From: Siphonodentalium dalli | Taxonomy: Eukaryota; Mollusca; Scaphopoda; Gadilida; Siphonodentaliidae | Length of the DNA stretch: 64,000 nt | Direction of reading: 5' to 3' | NCBI GenBank assembly: GCA_032622095.1 | Contig: CP136069.1 | Location: 81,366,958 to 81,430,957 of the forward strand | Part shown: positions 11,880 through 23,860 of the stretch, in pieces | Position numbering within the stretch: the stretch's first letter is position 1 | Layout of the letters: every line of letters begins with the position of its first letter | Notes under the pieces: generated by a model | What the model saw: the letters and a program-made list of their open reading frames with translations, nothing else | Told to the model about the DNA's origin: nothing | The model's database searches: none | Program-made: the position numbers and the translations under genes

Positions 11880-12090
11880 ACGACGTTGTCATGAAGGACG
11901 GAACGATAGAGAACAAGACAGTCAATGACTGTGGGTCGCCCACCAGACTGTAAAGACTGGGACTCTGAAGACTACAAGAGTCAGTACTTGACAAAATCAC
12001 TTAAGACAAGTAGTTCTAAACATGGACATAGCTGGAGGTTCTCAGATGAGCAGGGCTCTTCACCTTGAAATTTCTAATTGCACACCACTG
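11880..12090 (+). pseudogene. Dispersed coding-like repeat, copy 1
   Basis: The segment 'aagacagtcaatgactg' to 'caagtagttctaaaca' matches, in inverted orientation, 57640-57800. In this copy the frame is broken by a stop (agactgtaa) and small indels. The match continues to 'caccttgaaattt', beyond any single exon. The gene of origin was not recognised. A decayed dispersed repeat or processed copy is most likely. Confidence 0.4.
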
Positions 12091-12600
12091 ACAAATCTCC
12101 AACCTCTTACATTTTAAAGAAGACAACCATACCACAGTACTAAGTTCACAAAAATCCTTTTGCACATCCCTCTTAGGTTGAATTTTACGACTGGTACCCA
12201 TAAAGTTAAAATTTGTGTCCAATTCGGTCCAACAGTTTAACCTGAATTAGGAACATATGGACTGTTGATTTAAAAACATACATGTTGGAAAATCAAACCA
12301 AACTATGAGAACAATTATAACCTATTTTTGGTGTGAACATCTAATCTACAACTAATGTTGTATCAGGCATGAAATTTTCAACTGTTTAAATTTTGATCAA
12401 AGTAGGGGGTCAAAACTCCACCCCTTCTACACTCCCTCCCCATTGCCTCAAACATTGCCCCCACCCAGGCTGCCTAAAAATCAATATTATTATACCAGTA
12501 CCAAACAACATAGAGGAGAGTTAAATCTCTTATCTCTGCCCCTATTAGAACAAATGTGAATCACCATCTATGAGATCCATTCATCTAATAATATCAATAT
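12091..12600. other. Unrecognised intergenic stretch
   Basis: No coding, RNA or repeat signal was recognised apart from C-rich runs near 12418-12475. Confidence 0.35.
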
Positions 12601-13740
12601 ACCCCCCAATATCCAATATACCCCCAATTTTTCTTTGAAAAATCAGGGTATGATTTCACCTGGATAAGTGGTGGTTAAGAAAATAATATTGGAACAGCCA
12701 AGTCTGTATTTAGTGTGTCTGACCTTTGCAGAATGAGGTCCCCAAAAGGTGAGTTTAATGACACTATTCTGCAAGGTGGACTAGCATCACCGAATTCACA
12801 CTCTGGGGACCTCATTTCCTAAAAATGACCCAATTGGAACAAATCTGAACCCCGGTCACCCATGGCCCCACCATACCAAATATAAGCTATATAGGCCCAA
12901 TGGTTCTTGAGAAGAAATTGTTTTAAGAATTACTATGGAGGGAAATAGTTATGGCCCTGGCTTCACACCTATTTGATCTGATGAACTTATTTGAACAAAT
13001 CTGATTGTGAGTCACCTGGGGAGCATGCACACTGAAATATATAAACACATTCGGTCTTTAATATGGAGAAGAAAACAATTGCTGATAGATGGATGGATAG
13101 ACATCCCAACAGACAGATGGATGGAAGGACCGCCTGACAGACAGAAGACAAATTCAATCCAATATACCCCCCAATTTTTCTTTGAAAAATCAGGTTATGA
13201 TTTCATCTGAATATAAAGTGGTGGTTAAGAAAATAATATGAAACAGCCAAGCCTGAATTTAGTGTGTCTGACATTTGCAGAATGAGGTCCCCAAAAGGTG
13301 AATTTAATGACAATATTCTGCAAGGCAGGCTAGCATCACTGAAATTCACCCTCAGTCTGATTAGGCCTCAACAGCCATGGGAAACCTAGGAACAGATTCA
13401 AGTTCTATGAAGTTGAAGTTGGTGAAGCACACCCATTGAGCACCTCAATTATGCATTTTATCTTCTGAAAATTAGGGGGACATAGAAACTGAACAGAAGA
13501 GAAAAAGTCAAAAATTAACTAAAACAAAATTTCAATTTGATACTTAAGATACTTCCCAGAAGATGAGGCCTAAGCAGAATTAGGTCCCTGGAGGGTGTAT
13601 TTTGTTATGCTAGCCTGCTGTATGGGGTAGCAACACTAAATTCACCCTCTGGGGACCTCATTCTGCAAATGTCAGACACACTAAATTCAGGCTTGGGAAC
13701 AGCAGTTTGTTTTAATTTGCTAACAGTGTTGTTTACACAA
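12600..13740. repeat. Cluster of 'gaggtcccc...ggggacctc' MITE fragments around an older repeat
   Basis: The palindromic unit gcagaatgaggtccccagag / ctctggggacctcattctgc occurs at about 12728-12822, 13278-13360 and 13580-13680. Between them (about 12830-13140) is a 'caaatctgaaccccggtcac' repeat with a GGATGGATAGACA microsatellite. That repeat is related to the host of the retrotransposon at 16975-18668. Intact copies of the MITE lie at 26083-26320 and 55654-56098. Confidence 0.7.
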
Positions 13741-14479
13741 GCCTGCCAGATGACATATATTATTCAAATCTAAATTAATGACCTGTGTCTCCGCAGAGAT
13801 ATACTAGTCGGTAACTTGAATACCCCACTTAATTCGAAGCCATTGCCTGGTCCCGGCTGAGCTTGTGTGCAAAGACATTAGAATAATCACGGTTAAGTCG
13901 AAGGTGGATAAGTCGAAATTCCTCTTAAGTCGAAACGAAATTTGATCCCACCAGTCAGCTTATAACACTAATTACTATGGTTAAGTCGAAGCGCCGTCGG
14001 CGACGCATCGCCATGTGATTATAACTCAGTGTGCTTCTATTCAATTGCCTAAAAAGCTGTGAAGTTTCCCGGAGTCTTTATATGTCCTAATGCATTGTTT
14101 ATTTAACATATTAACGAGGTGTGTGGGTCAATTTTCCCCGTGTGAGGATTAGAAATTTTGACAGACGAAATGAAAATCATATTTAAACCGCCTGATACAG
14201 AGAATAATTTCATTCAGTCATGTTTTCCCAAAACGAAAACAATGTTCCAAACGAAAAAACGTGCCATCCATTGTAATGCGTTATCTAATTCTATTGAATA
14301 AATTTTCAACAACTAAATATATGCAGAAATCACAGTCCCTTATCACCAGTCACTTCCAAACCTGAATCTCAATTTTTGTAAATACTATTGTAACCACTTC
14401 CGGGTCAAATGTACTTTTGTTATTTCTATTGCGAATTTGTTGATGTTTTCATATCATATTCTGTGTTTTTATTATATTA

Positions 14480-16205
14480 CTAGGGGGTTGCCCGTCACAA
14501 AATGACGGGTATATAAATTTTCTTTGTTATTTTCTTGTGTCCGCGTTCATGGACACATGGAATGGTCATGCTTCTCCTTTTTGTTACTGGATGCGCGTTG
14601 GAACACTTTATTTCACTAAAACTGTATTTCTACACACCCAGTCCACATATGCGCAACGAAACAAAATCAGTATATTATTTAAATACTATGCACCAACTGA
14701 AACATACTCAATTCAGGAGCCTACATTCGGGAGCTTGCTGCACATTTCGAACGGACCCCCTTTGGAACCTGTATCCAGCATGCCGCCTAATGATCACACG
14801 CCTGCACTGCGCGGCCCGTTTGTATGAACACTTTATTTCAATAAAACTGTATTTTTACTCCCACCCCCATCTCCCCGACCCATGTATATGCATGCACATA
14901 TGGAACGCAACAATCAAAATATTTTACTTTATCTATACTAACTGAAACAGGCTCAATTCGGAATCTTTATTTAGAGGGGAGGGGCCTATGTACAGCCCCT
15001 TTCTGCGCTTCGCGCACATTATATGATCTTAAACTGCGTGAGCTTCGCGCACATAAATAGGGAGCTTGCAGCACATTTTAAACGGACCCTGTATTCAACA
15101 TGCAGCCTATTGATCACACGCCCTGCACTGCGTGGCCCATTTGTATGAACACTTTATTTCAATAAAACTGTATTTTTGCCCCCACCATCATCTCCCCAAC
15201 CCACGTATATGCATGCACATATATGGAACGCAACAATCGAGATATTTTACTTAATCTATACTGACTGAAACAGGCTCAATTCTGAACCTTTATTTAGCGG
15301 GGTAGGGGCCTGCAGCCCCTTTATGAGCTTCGCGCACATTATATGAATTTAAAACGCGTGCGCTTCGCGCATTGTGATCTTTTAAACATTTATTCTTGTA
15401 TCAGATTTGCACTCAACCGAAAGATTAAAAGAGCATTAATTAGCGTCGGCAGTATTGTTTACACTGTAGGCCCTATTATTAGGCCTGTCCCGGGAATGTG
15501 CTTTTTTCAACTGAGTTCCGGCGAATTTACTGAGTTCACGGTACCCACTGGGTACCGCCTACCCACGTTGTTTCCGGTACTCCTTCGATTCCACACTCAA
15601 TGCACAACTTTCGTATCAAAGACAGCATTCTTTACTTGTGTTCAAACCCAACTGGCAAATTAAAATACCATATTAGCACCCATGCCCAACGACGAACGTT
15701 CGAGTCTTGGCTCTGCAAACCACTACATCCACCCATTCCCAACGACGGTAGAACATTCGAGTCTTGACTCTACACCCCACTATACATGCACTTCCGCGAC
15801 AAAATCAACATTCGTTACCTAAATTCACACTGAACCTGAACTGACACATTAATTTCCAACAACGCTTTGGTAGAGCGCATGGAAGTTTCGCCTACAATAG
15901 CAAAGCAAGTGTTGGTTTGCGTTCGACGTCAATGACGTCATTTCGACTAACGTCATAAGAAATAGTGTCTACTTGAGTGCAAATGCTGCATTTGGGGAGC
16001 ATGTTAGATCTCAGGTTTGCTTTAACCAATCGGCGTGAAATTTGGTGAGTCGCCTTTTATGACACACGATAGGTCGGGGTACAAATTTGGGCCACATTGG
16101 ACGCATGGTTGAAAAGTTATAAACGCGCCAAAAGCGTGACCGAGTTATACACACACACACAGACAGATACACACACACACAGACGACGGGTTTTATATAT
16201 ATAGA
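14480..16205. mobile_element. Unclassified element nested in the Tigger-like element
   Basis: Begins near 'ctagggggttgcccgtca' with a small hairpin (cccgtcacaaaatgacggg) and ends with an (AC)n stretch and 'gacgacgggttttatatata'. The beginning and end share the complementary ACGGGT/ACCCGT motif. It contains the tandem repeats of 14817-15370. No protein domain was recognised, and the superfamily is unresolved. Confidence 0.5.
14817..15370. repeat. ~320 bp tandem repeat, two main copies
   Basis: Copies starting 'tgtatgaacactttatttca' at about 14820 and 15143, each continuing through 'tgcatgcacatatggaacg', 'aaacaggctcaatt' and 'cttcgcgcacattatatga'. A shorter third match begins near 14600. Reading frames here are repeat-derived. 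Confidence 0.85.
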
Positions 16206-16974
16206 TTCAATAAATAATCAGAACAAATATCATCTCGTCTGTTGTATGTGATCAGCACAGTCACTGCCTATTGATTTAGCGTGGGTATATAGCGTGCAAA
16301 CGGTTGAAAACAATTATTTTCGGATCGAAATGAATTCGACTAGTTGGAATTTGTGGTCACCAAATGGTCGAAATGGTTAAGACGAACACACGGATAACTC
16401 GAAGTAATTCAACGGTCCCTTGCGATTCGACTTAACGAAGTTTAACTGTATCTGCTTCTGGTGAGAAGAGGTATTAAAGTTGGAAGTTGGGAGATAATAT
16501 TATATGGGTTGGAAGGAATGTTGGTTGGGGGCAGGGTGGGGGGATTGGGTCTGGGCCATGTGGGAGGGGGAGGGGTAATGGAATGTTTCCGTATAAATGT
16601 CATTAAAGATTAAAGTTTCATTACTCTGCAGATGTTATAATGGTGTAACTTTTTTCAAATTTTATAACATGTTTAAAAAATAATTTTGTTAAATTGAGCG
16701 AGGTCGCCCTGAAAATTCAAAAAATCTGAATTTGAAAAAGAAAAAAATTGAGTTATGTCACTGGCTCTGCCCACATTCGACCCAGTGACCTCATTTGAAC
16801 AAATCTGAACCACAGTTCCCGAATGACCCTTTGTACCGAATATGAACCCATTTGGCCCAATGAAATTTGAGAAGTAGTTGTTGTACGAATCACTATGGTG
16901 GGAAAGAGTTATGGTCCTAGCTTCGCAACTATTTGACTGGGTGACCTCATTTGAACAAATCTGAATGTGATGTT

Positions 16975-18668
16975 GTTGTTGTTCTAACTGCTTGGACTGT
17001 AAAGTCATTCCAGTATAAATGGTCTCGTTGTACTCTGTTCTCGTGTACTTTCTCGTGTGTGCTTAACTCTATGTGCTGTGATACACTTGTACATTTAAAA
17101 ATACTCTTGTGCGCATGCGTTAGGCGTAACATTGTTAATTATTTAGTTTGCCACAACTGTACTTTCAGTTCCATCAAAACGTTTGGAAGATATAATGTAT
17201 GATTGGAAAGCCTCTAACATCTGTTTTCTCTGTACTGCCTCCATCTCAGTGTCATTCCCCGTAAGCACTTGTAGCCTCATCCTCACCTCTTCATCGCCAC
17301 CCGCATATAAAATCGTTCTGTAACTCTCTTCCAATACTCCTCTCTCACTCTCAAACTTCTTGCACCTGTTAATGTAATGGTTGATGTCTTCTCTCTCTTC
17401 ACATTCATCACACAGATCTGTAGTGCAGTTGTTATCCCATTTAACTCTGCTACTAAGTAATCGATGTTGTCCTGCTATCAGCTGGTTGATGATCATTCCA
17501 ACTCTTCTCGACTTCCCTTTGAAAAACTTCACTTTTCCAACTTCATTTATATGCTGATTTATATGCCTTTCTTCTCCAAATTCGTATCTGTAGTCCCATC
17601 TCTCAATTGCCTTAGTTTTTATTATTTTATTTGCCTCCCTCTTCGGTACACGTTCTGCACTACATTCGTTTGACTCTGTAACCGCCGTAAATTGTTTTCT
17701 AACACAGGCATCTTTGGCAAGTGTGTCGGCCATTTCATTGCCCTCTATATCCATATGACCAGGCACCCATGTGTAGTCTACACTATTCCCATCTTTGCTC
17801 AGATTCTGCATATGTCTTCTTATCCTTACTACTTCTTCTATCTGATCTCTCGGAATCTCAAGTGACTGCACCATTTTAATGACAGCTCTGCAGTCCATAA
17901 ACACTCTTATTTCCTTGTTCCTTACACTGACTTGTATAAGATAGTCCAGTCCAATCTCTACTCCTTTAAGTTCCGCTTCTATAGCTGCACACATCGGTCC
18001 AACATATACCTTCACACTTGCTTTGTTTCTTCGTTCTCCGTCCATAAAAATCACCGCCGCCGCACCAGACTCCCCTTTACCATGTTCTCCATGTCTAGCT
18101 TTCGTTGCCCCATCACTGAACACAGCTATATGCCCCTCCTTCATGTTTTCCACCCAAGTCTTCACCTTTTGACACTGTTTATTAGAGCAAAGATCGATTG
18201 GAACCAGCTGGACGGGAAATTCTTAGATAGCCTGGACTCTACAACATCATTCCAGGAGTATCTACAGGAAAACATCTAGCGCCTCCACACCCGTCGTAAC
18301 ACGCCAGAACTGGTTCCTACGACGTAACACTACAGATACAGATACAGACTCTTCTTCTTTGTTTCCTTTCATGTCTTCACATTCTTCCACACAGCTAGCC
18401 ACTTCTCTCTTCGAGAGTCCAAAACAGATGAATTCTTTGTCAAATGTGAAATCACCTTCAATGCTCTCCTCTTTTAACCCTGTCTGCATTGTATTGAAAC
18501 ACGTTTTCATTAGTGTGAACGGACTCGCAATCTTCTCGTTACCTTCATGCTCAACCCTCCATTTATAAAAATCTGTCTTCAATGGGTGTTTGTTATTCTT
18601 TGCAATTAGTCTTGCATACTCCTGCGCCACCCTTGCATCAAAAAGTACACTAGGGAACATCCACACAA
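16975..18668 (-). mobile_element. 5'-truncated non-LTR retrotransposon
   Basis: A minus-strand remnant of an ORF2 with an RNase H domain. The 3' end abuts a short (AAC)n tail (gttgttgttgtt on the plus strand, about 16973-16984). The 5' end stops abruptly at about 18666, where the sequence resumes the older repeat. 5' truncation with a simple-repeat tail is typical of target-primed reverse transcription. The RNase H domain points to the I/R1/Tad side of the LINE tree. The reverse transcriptase and endonuclease are absent. Confidence 0.8.
17143..18666 (-). pseudogene. ORF2 3' fragment: linker, RNase H, CCHC zinc motif
   Basis: One reading frame runs from 18666 down to 17143 but is broken by three in-frame stops at 18262-18264, 18247-18249 and 18223-18225. 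The upstream 134 codons are the linker after the lost reverse transcriptase. The downstream 340 codons hold the RNase H fold: FSDGA (Asp), AAIEAEL (Glu), VFMDCRA (Asp) and GNEMADTLA (Asp), a complete DEDD set. A Cys-x2-Cys...His...Cys motif (CDECEEREDINHYINRC) follows, as is usual in these elements. No in-frame ATG begins the fragment, which agrees with 5' truncation. The element is inactive. Confidence 0.85.
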
Positions 18669-18799
18669 AATATGAACCAATTCGGTCTTACGGTTCTGGA
18701 GGAGAAGATCTTTCTTGAACGACGGACGGACAGCTAGACGGACCGACGGACGACGAGTGATGACTATAGCTCCACCGGAGACTTCGTCTCAGGTGAGCT

Positions 18800-19960
18800 A
18801 AAAAAAAGTAAAAAGTAAACGCTGATGTCAATATAATAGACAATCGCCTACCAATCTAAATCTTGAATCTTGTTTTATTTACATTACAAGTAAAACAAGT
18901 TTTACAACGAAATATGGCGACATAATATTCATAATAAATTAAAACATATACAACGACTAACTGGGACTTCGGAATGCAGAAATCTTGATGCCTGGTTTAA
19001 CACTCTATTGAAAATTTTGCTCATTATCTTCAAATGTGACAGATCATCTGGTAAAAAGACATTATTAATCTCATTAAAAAATTGCGGAAAAGCTAAACCG
19101 GAAATAGGTGATTTCCCATTACAAATATAGAAGAACGTACATTGAAAATTCCGTACTCAATTTAGAAGCGGGGACATGTATTTAAAATTATGTGATCGCA
19201 TTCGGTCCTGCTCTGGGTTTCATACATGACCAAATACCAGATGAAGACCACAATAGAAACAAACATCTTGCACTGCTTTCCTTTTACTTGTATTGTGTTG
19301 TCCCCAATGAAATTGCACGCTGGACATTTTAAATATATTAAATGCACTACAAACACTATCTATGTACATTACTCAGTGACGTCTCAATTACAAAAATAAT
19401 TCATATTCAGAAAAATATCGACGATGATCTTATCAGATTAACGTCTCTAGAGTTCCCATTCAGTTCCATGTTCTAGGATGCATGTGATTTGAAATCCCAC
19501 TTGAGGCGACGTCATAGTAATGTGTTTCCAAAAAATGGAGCTGACCATGACTGCATATGTGGTGTTGTAAATATTTGAGTATCGTAGTATTCATTATAAT
19601 ATATAAGACTACAGGATGCGATCAAATAATCAGTGCCATAATAAATATCGATGCATGTTAAAAACTCGAAGATAATGTTTCCTAGATGGCGATGATTAAT
19701 TTTCATCGCATTCTCTGACTTATCAGATCTCGCAATATAAATATAACAAATCGCGAAGCTGTGTTTGTAATTAATTGCCACAAACAGGGCCGTAAATTCT
19801 TGGGTGTGGTGGGGAGTTCAATTAACTGTGAACTCCAATTAGTGCTTCCGTCGGGCAGTTGTCGGGCAAATATAGGCCTACACTGTAACTTTGGTCATAT
19901 GAAAAGTTTTTTTTTGCAATTAAATACAAAGTGCATATCCACTAAATATGTTTCACATCT
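18800..19960. other. Unrecognised stretch
   Basis: AT-rich with no exon, hairpin or repeat recognised. Reading frames up to ~90 codons show no domain. Confidence 0.35.
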
Positions 19961-19969
19961 TCAATGTAT

Positions 19970-20290
19970 CGAGAAAGGGTCAAAAACTCAAAAACATAAA
20001 ATATTTCTGTGTCCAAAAATAGCATGCAATAACTCCGCCAAAATGATTCCGACTAAACTAAAAAATACAGGTGCGCAGTTTCCCATGCTGGTTGCCAAGT
20101 TTTTTTTTTAAATTACTTGAAAATGACGGAATACAGGCTCGGACAAAAGATACTGTCCCAGGATGTACGATTCTATGTAAAAAAAAAAACTGGCAACAAC
20201 TCAGCCAAAATGATTCCGACTGAACTCAAAATCGCAGGTTCGCTGGTCCCCACCCATGCCAAGTTTGAAAGAATTGACAAGCATAATCAT
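19970..20290. repeat. Two diverged copies of a 'ccaaaatgattccgact' repeat
   Basis: Units at about 20028-20110 and 20190-20275 share 'caaaatgattccgact' and 'ccatgc...gccaagtt', and each is preceded by a short A/T run. They are probably parts of an interspersed repeat of the 'gggccataactc' class. Confidence 0.5.
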
Positions 20291-21670
20291 CTTTTTTATC
20301 TTTTCTTTTCATTTATAATAAAGTTCGGTGATTATTGACAAACAATTTTGTCCCCATTTTTGGTTAGAAGTTTGAAACTTGTGAGCCGATGTTGGAACTT
20401 TGCATGCACAACAAAAGAATGGAATTTTTATTTTGGTACAATATTCTCATGCACTTCTAAACATCAATATCATTATATATATAGGAACGTCTGAGACACT
20501 CGATTTTCAATATCCCTTCTAAGACGAGTAATGCAGGAATAATGGACCGATTATAAATACATTAAATTAATCCAAACTTAACAAGATGGTATCATCAAAC
20601 AGATCTACTTGCTATTAATTTTAGTCAAATGGCACCGGAGACAAGATGGGATGTGTTTTGTCCTGTTAATTAACCACTTTTGTGGCTTCAGTCATAGATT
20701 CAGTCTGAGGGCGGACGGACAAACAAAAATTATGATAGGCAAATAAGGATAATTACTCAAAATGCAAAAATCGTTCACTTTTGGATTAAAGCATGAAACT
20801 TTCAGGGTTGGTTGAGTATGTGGTCCACATCAACCAGTTAGCTGGTTCCAGGATTTTGGTGACCCCTTGACCTTCAAATTGACCTTGACATTTCGAAAAT
20901 TAGAGATTTAGGGGTATAGGCCTATCTATTTTGTATCAAATTATAATGACTAAATTAAAGGATATATAGACAATGGAGATTGTCGAAGCGATACCATGGA
21001 TGTCTGCCTTTGTATCCACATTCAATTTGTCTTCGATAATCCAAAATGGCCGCCATAATGGATGCCAAAATTAAGAAATTTGACGTTTTTTGCACTAATA
21101 TCTTTAAAACCAGTTTCTGCTTTTTGGAACTGTTTGGGAATTGTAACTCTATTTTGTATTGCTCATGTTAACTGACCATTTGAGCAATGAAATATGCCAT
21201 TCGTGGGCTCCCTGCCATCAAACTCCATGCAGGGTTTACCTCCCTTGATGACTCGGTAAGAAAGGAAGCATGACTGGTGCGCTCTGGTAGAGATTGCCCT
21301 GCCACCTCCGATCCCTTAAAAATTCGATTTTACAGAACACGGTATAAAAATTCACCAAAAATCACCATTGGGATTCTAGTCAAGAAATGGGAAGCACTGT
21401 GCAATCTAAGTGACAAATTCCATTTCTTATGAATATTCCAACTCAATTGTACCCAAATTGTCACTTTGGCTCAAAATGGCTGCCATAAAATATGGAAAAA
21501 TGTAAATATTGCCACAGCGAGTCATGCAACCGCATACAAGTTGAATACTACCATTTCTGATGCACCTTGGTTAATTTTTACTATTTTAAAAACTGACATT
21601 ACCAGAATTATTGGATTTTTCTATCACAAACTTGACATCAAAATCGGCAAAAATTCACTTTTCAGGTTAA

Positions 21671-22127
21671 AGGTACTCAATCCGATCAGAAGGTCCTATA
21701 TTACTAATTCTTTGGCTTTGGGGGTAAAAAATAATTGATTCGAGTCGAGGAACCTACCAATCAACGCTCAGGGTGATCAGATATCGATATTTGAAGTTTC
21801 GTTATTTCTATTCTTTCTGTCAAAATTGCGTTATTATTACCACTTGATTTTAGAGTTATCCATCCTTGTCTGTTTGAATAGTGTTTTGGTGTACACATCT
21901 CGAGCAGATTACGACGTTAAGGGCAATTATTAGTACTCATCTCGAGAAAATAACAAATTTCAAAAATCAATATCTAATAACTCTGAGCTTTGTTTGATGG
22001 GTTCCTCGACTGGAATCAAATATTTTTTAACCCCAACGCCAAAGAAATAGTAATATAGGACCCTCTGATCGGATTGTTGTTGTTGGAATCTGTTGAGATG
22101 AGGACCCTCTGATCGGATTGAGTACCG
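21671..22127. mobile_element. TTAA-flanked MITE with ~120 bp inverted ends
   Basis: 457 bp between TTAA at 21667-21670 and 22128-22131. The ends are AGGTACTCAATCCGATC and its near complement GATCGGATTGAGTACCG. The inverted arms extend through 'attcgagtcgaggaacc'. It interrupts the left arm of the giant inverted repeat. A fragment of the same family is at about 30370-30490. TTAA specificity fits piggyBac or Kolobok. Confidence 0.8.
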
Positions 22128-22649
22128 TTAAGACAATTTTCTCAAGTAAAATGGAACTATCTTTGGTATCGAAGGTGTTTATTGTTTTGATATGTCTTAA
22201 ATGGGTCACATTGATCTGTTTTGGACAAAATTACTCAAGATGGTTTGCAAAATGCCAACCAAATTTGGTAAAAAAAGTTGATTTTTCATATATATCCGGA
22301 ATATTATTCTTTGATGTTCCGAAAAGGTAGCAAATTGTTACTCACTTTGTATTATCCATGTTACTTATGAGGCATGATAAATTAATTATAAAGGATGCAG
22401 TATGGAATTTTGTCAAAAAACTTTGGGATGCTGACCATGTTTTTGTACAGAAATGGACAGAACTTTGAAACCGAACTGAGTGGGGCATTATTATGAGGCT
22501 ACTCAGGTCAATACAATTGTGGCTCATTGGCATCGAAATGACTAATGTCAGGATAACCGTTTCCCCCATTGTGCATATAAACCACCATCAGGATGTAGAA
22601 CTCTCTGACATCACCACTGTATCGATTAACATATCCCTGAGTTATTGTG

Positions 22650-23200
22650 TAAAGCCATACCCACCCAAATTTACACATGTACAACCCACCCATGACCATA
22701 CACTCGCTCCATATATACATAAACACCACACAAATGACCAAGTGGCCACTCGCTTTTTACATACACCTCACCCATGATCGTACAGCCAAACTAAGGTATA
22801 CCCGTACACAACTCACTTAACTATATAGCCACAAGTCACCATGTATACATATACACCCATCCATGACAATAAAGCCACCCAATGTCCACCTGTACATTCC
22901 ACACATGATTATAAAGTCACTCCATATATACATAAACAGCACACAGATGACCATGTAGCTACTCTTGTTATACCCATACACCACTTCAATGACCATACAC
23001 TATGATACAGCCACTCCACATATACCCTATTCACCTCATGCATTAGCACTCCTTGTGTACCTGCATCTCACCATGAACACCACACCCATGACCATATACA
23101 CTCCTTGTATAACTAGTCACACCATTCGTGATTGCACTTCATGTACACCTATTCACATCACCTGTGACCACAAAGTCACTCCCTGGCTATCATCTTTACA
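22650..23200. repeat. Degenerate minisatellite in the inverted-repeat loop
   Basis: Irregular repetition of 'cacccatgaccatacac', 'cactccatatatac' and 'tacaccacac' motifs on the plus strand, with a unit of roughly 55-65 bp and many substitutions. It is C-rich on this strand, unlike its surroundings. Open frames of up to ~95 codons here are repeat artefacts. Confidence 0.65.
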
Positions 23201-23860
23201 AACATCATGCATTAAGTTGATAAATTTTAACGCTAATTTGTGAGAGTATCCACATATAAAATTGGCCCCGTTCAGCTCATTTTCGAAGTTCTGCATGCCC
23301 ATTTCCATTCAGAAAATGGCCAGAATCTCAAAAGAAGTTTTTTGACAAAATTCCATACTGCATCCTGCTGCATCCTTTAAAATGAATTTGTCATGCCTCA
23401 TAAGTTACTGGGACAACCAGAATAGAACCTATAGTTTTCACTTGATTATTAAAGTAACGTGTTTAATAACCAAGTAGGTCACAATTTGCTACTTTTTCGG
23501 AACAGCAGAGATTAATGTTTGGGATATATGTGAAAAATCAACTTGTTAGGTGCATCAGAAATGTTAGTCAATCTATATAAGACAGAATAGTCAATTTTGG
23601 TCATCAACCACAACTTGTATGTGGTTGCATGGCACGCAGCATGGGGCAATATTTACCATTTTCCACATTTTGGCCGCCATTTTTAGCCAAAGTGACAATT
23701 TTGTTATTCATGAATTGGAATATGCATAAGAAATGGAATGTTTCACTAAATTGAACAGTTCTGCCCATTTCTTGATCAAATATGCTAGAAATCACAATGG
23801 TGATTTTTTCGTAATATTTTATACCGCTTTCTCTAAAATCTAATTTTTGAGGGATCAGAA

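Larger units (their letters stand above)
13804..16448. mobile_element. pogo/Tigger-like DNA element, interrupted
   Basis: The right end reads, on the minus strand, CAGTTAAACTTCGTTAAGTC next to TA (16449-16450). The left end, beside TA at 13802-13803, has 'aacttgaataccccactta' and 'ggttaagtcgaaggtgg'. Repeated TTAAGTCGAA/TTAATTCGAA motifs near both ends are typical of pogo/Tigger elements. No transposase frame is left, and a second element occupies about 14480-16205. Confidence 0.55.
16456..18797. repeat. Older interspersed repeat split by a retrotransposon
   Basis: The left part (about 16760-16973) has 'gacctcatttgaacaaatc' units and 'gggaaagagttatggtcct'. The right part (about 18668-18797) has 'gaaccaattcggtctta', a GACGGACGGAC tail and 'cgtctcaggtgagct'. 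The two halves match the uninterrupted order at 56577-56750 read on the opposite strand, so the retrotransposon landed inside this repeat. Before 16760 is G-rich sequence (16500-16580) with nothing recognised. Confidence 0.65.

Noticed and set aside
14535-14945. 136-codon plus-strand frame
   Set aside because: Lies within the repeated unit of an interspersed element, with a second overlapping frame. Composition follows the repeat.
22493-23243. Thr/His/Pro-rich frames of up to 94 codons
   Set aside because: Direct translation of the minisatellite in the inverted-repeat loop.
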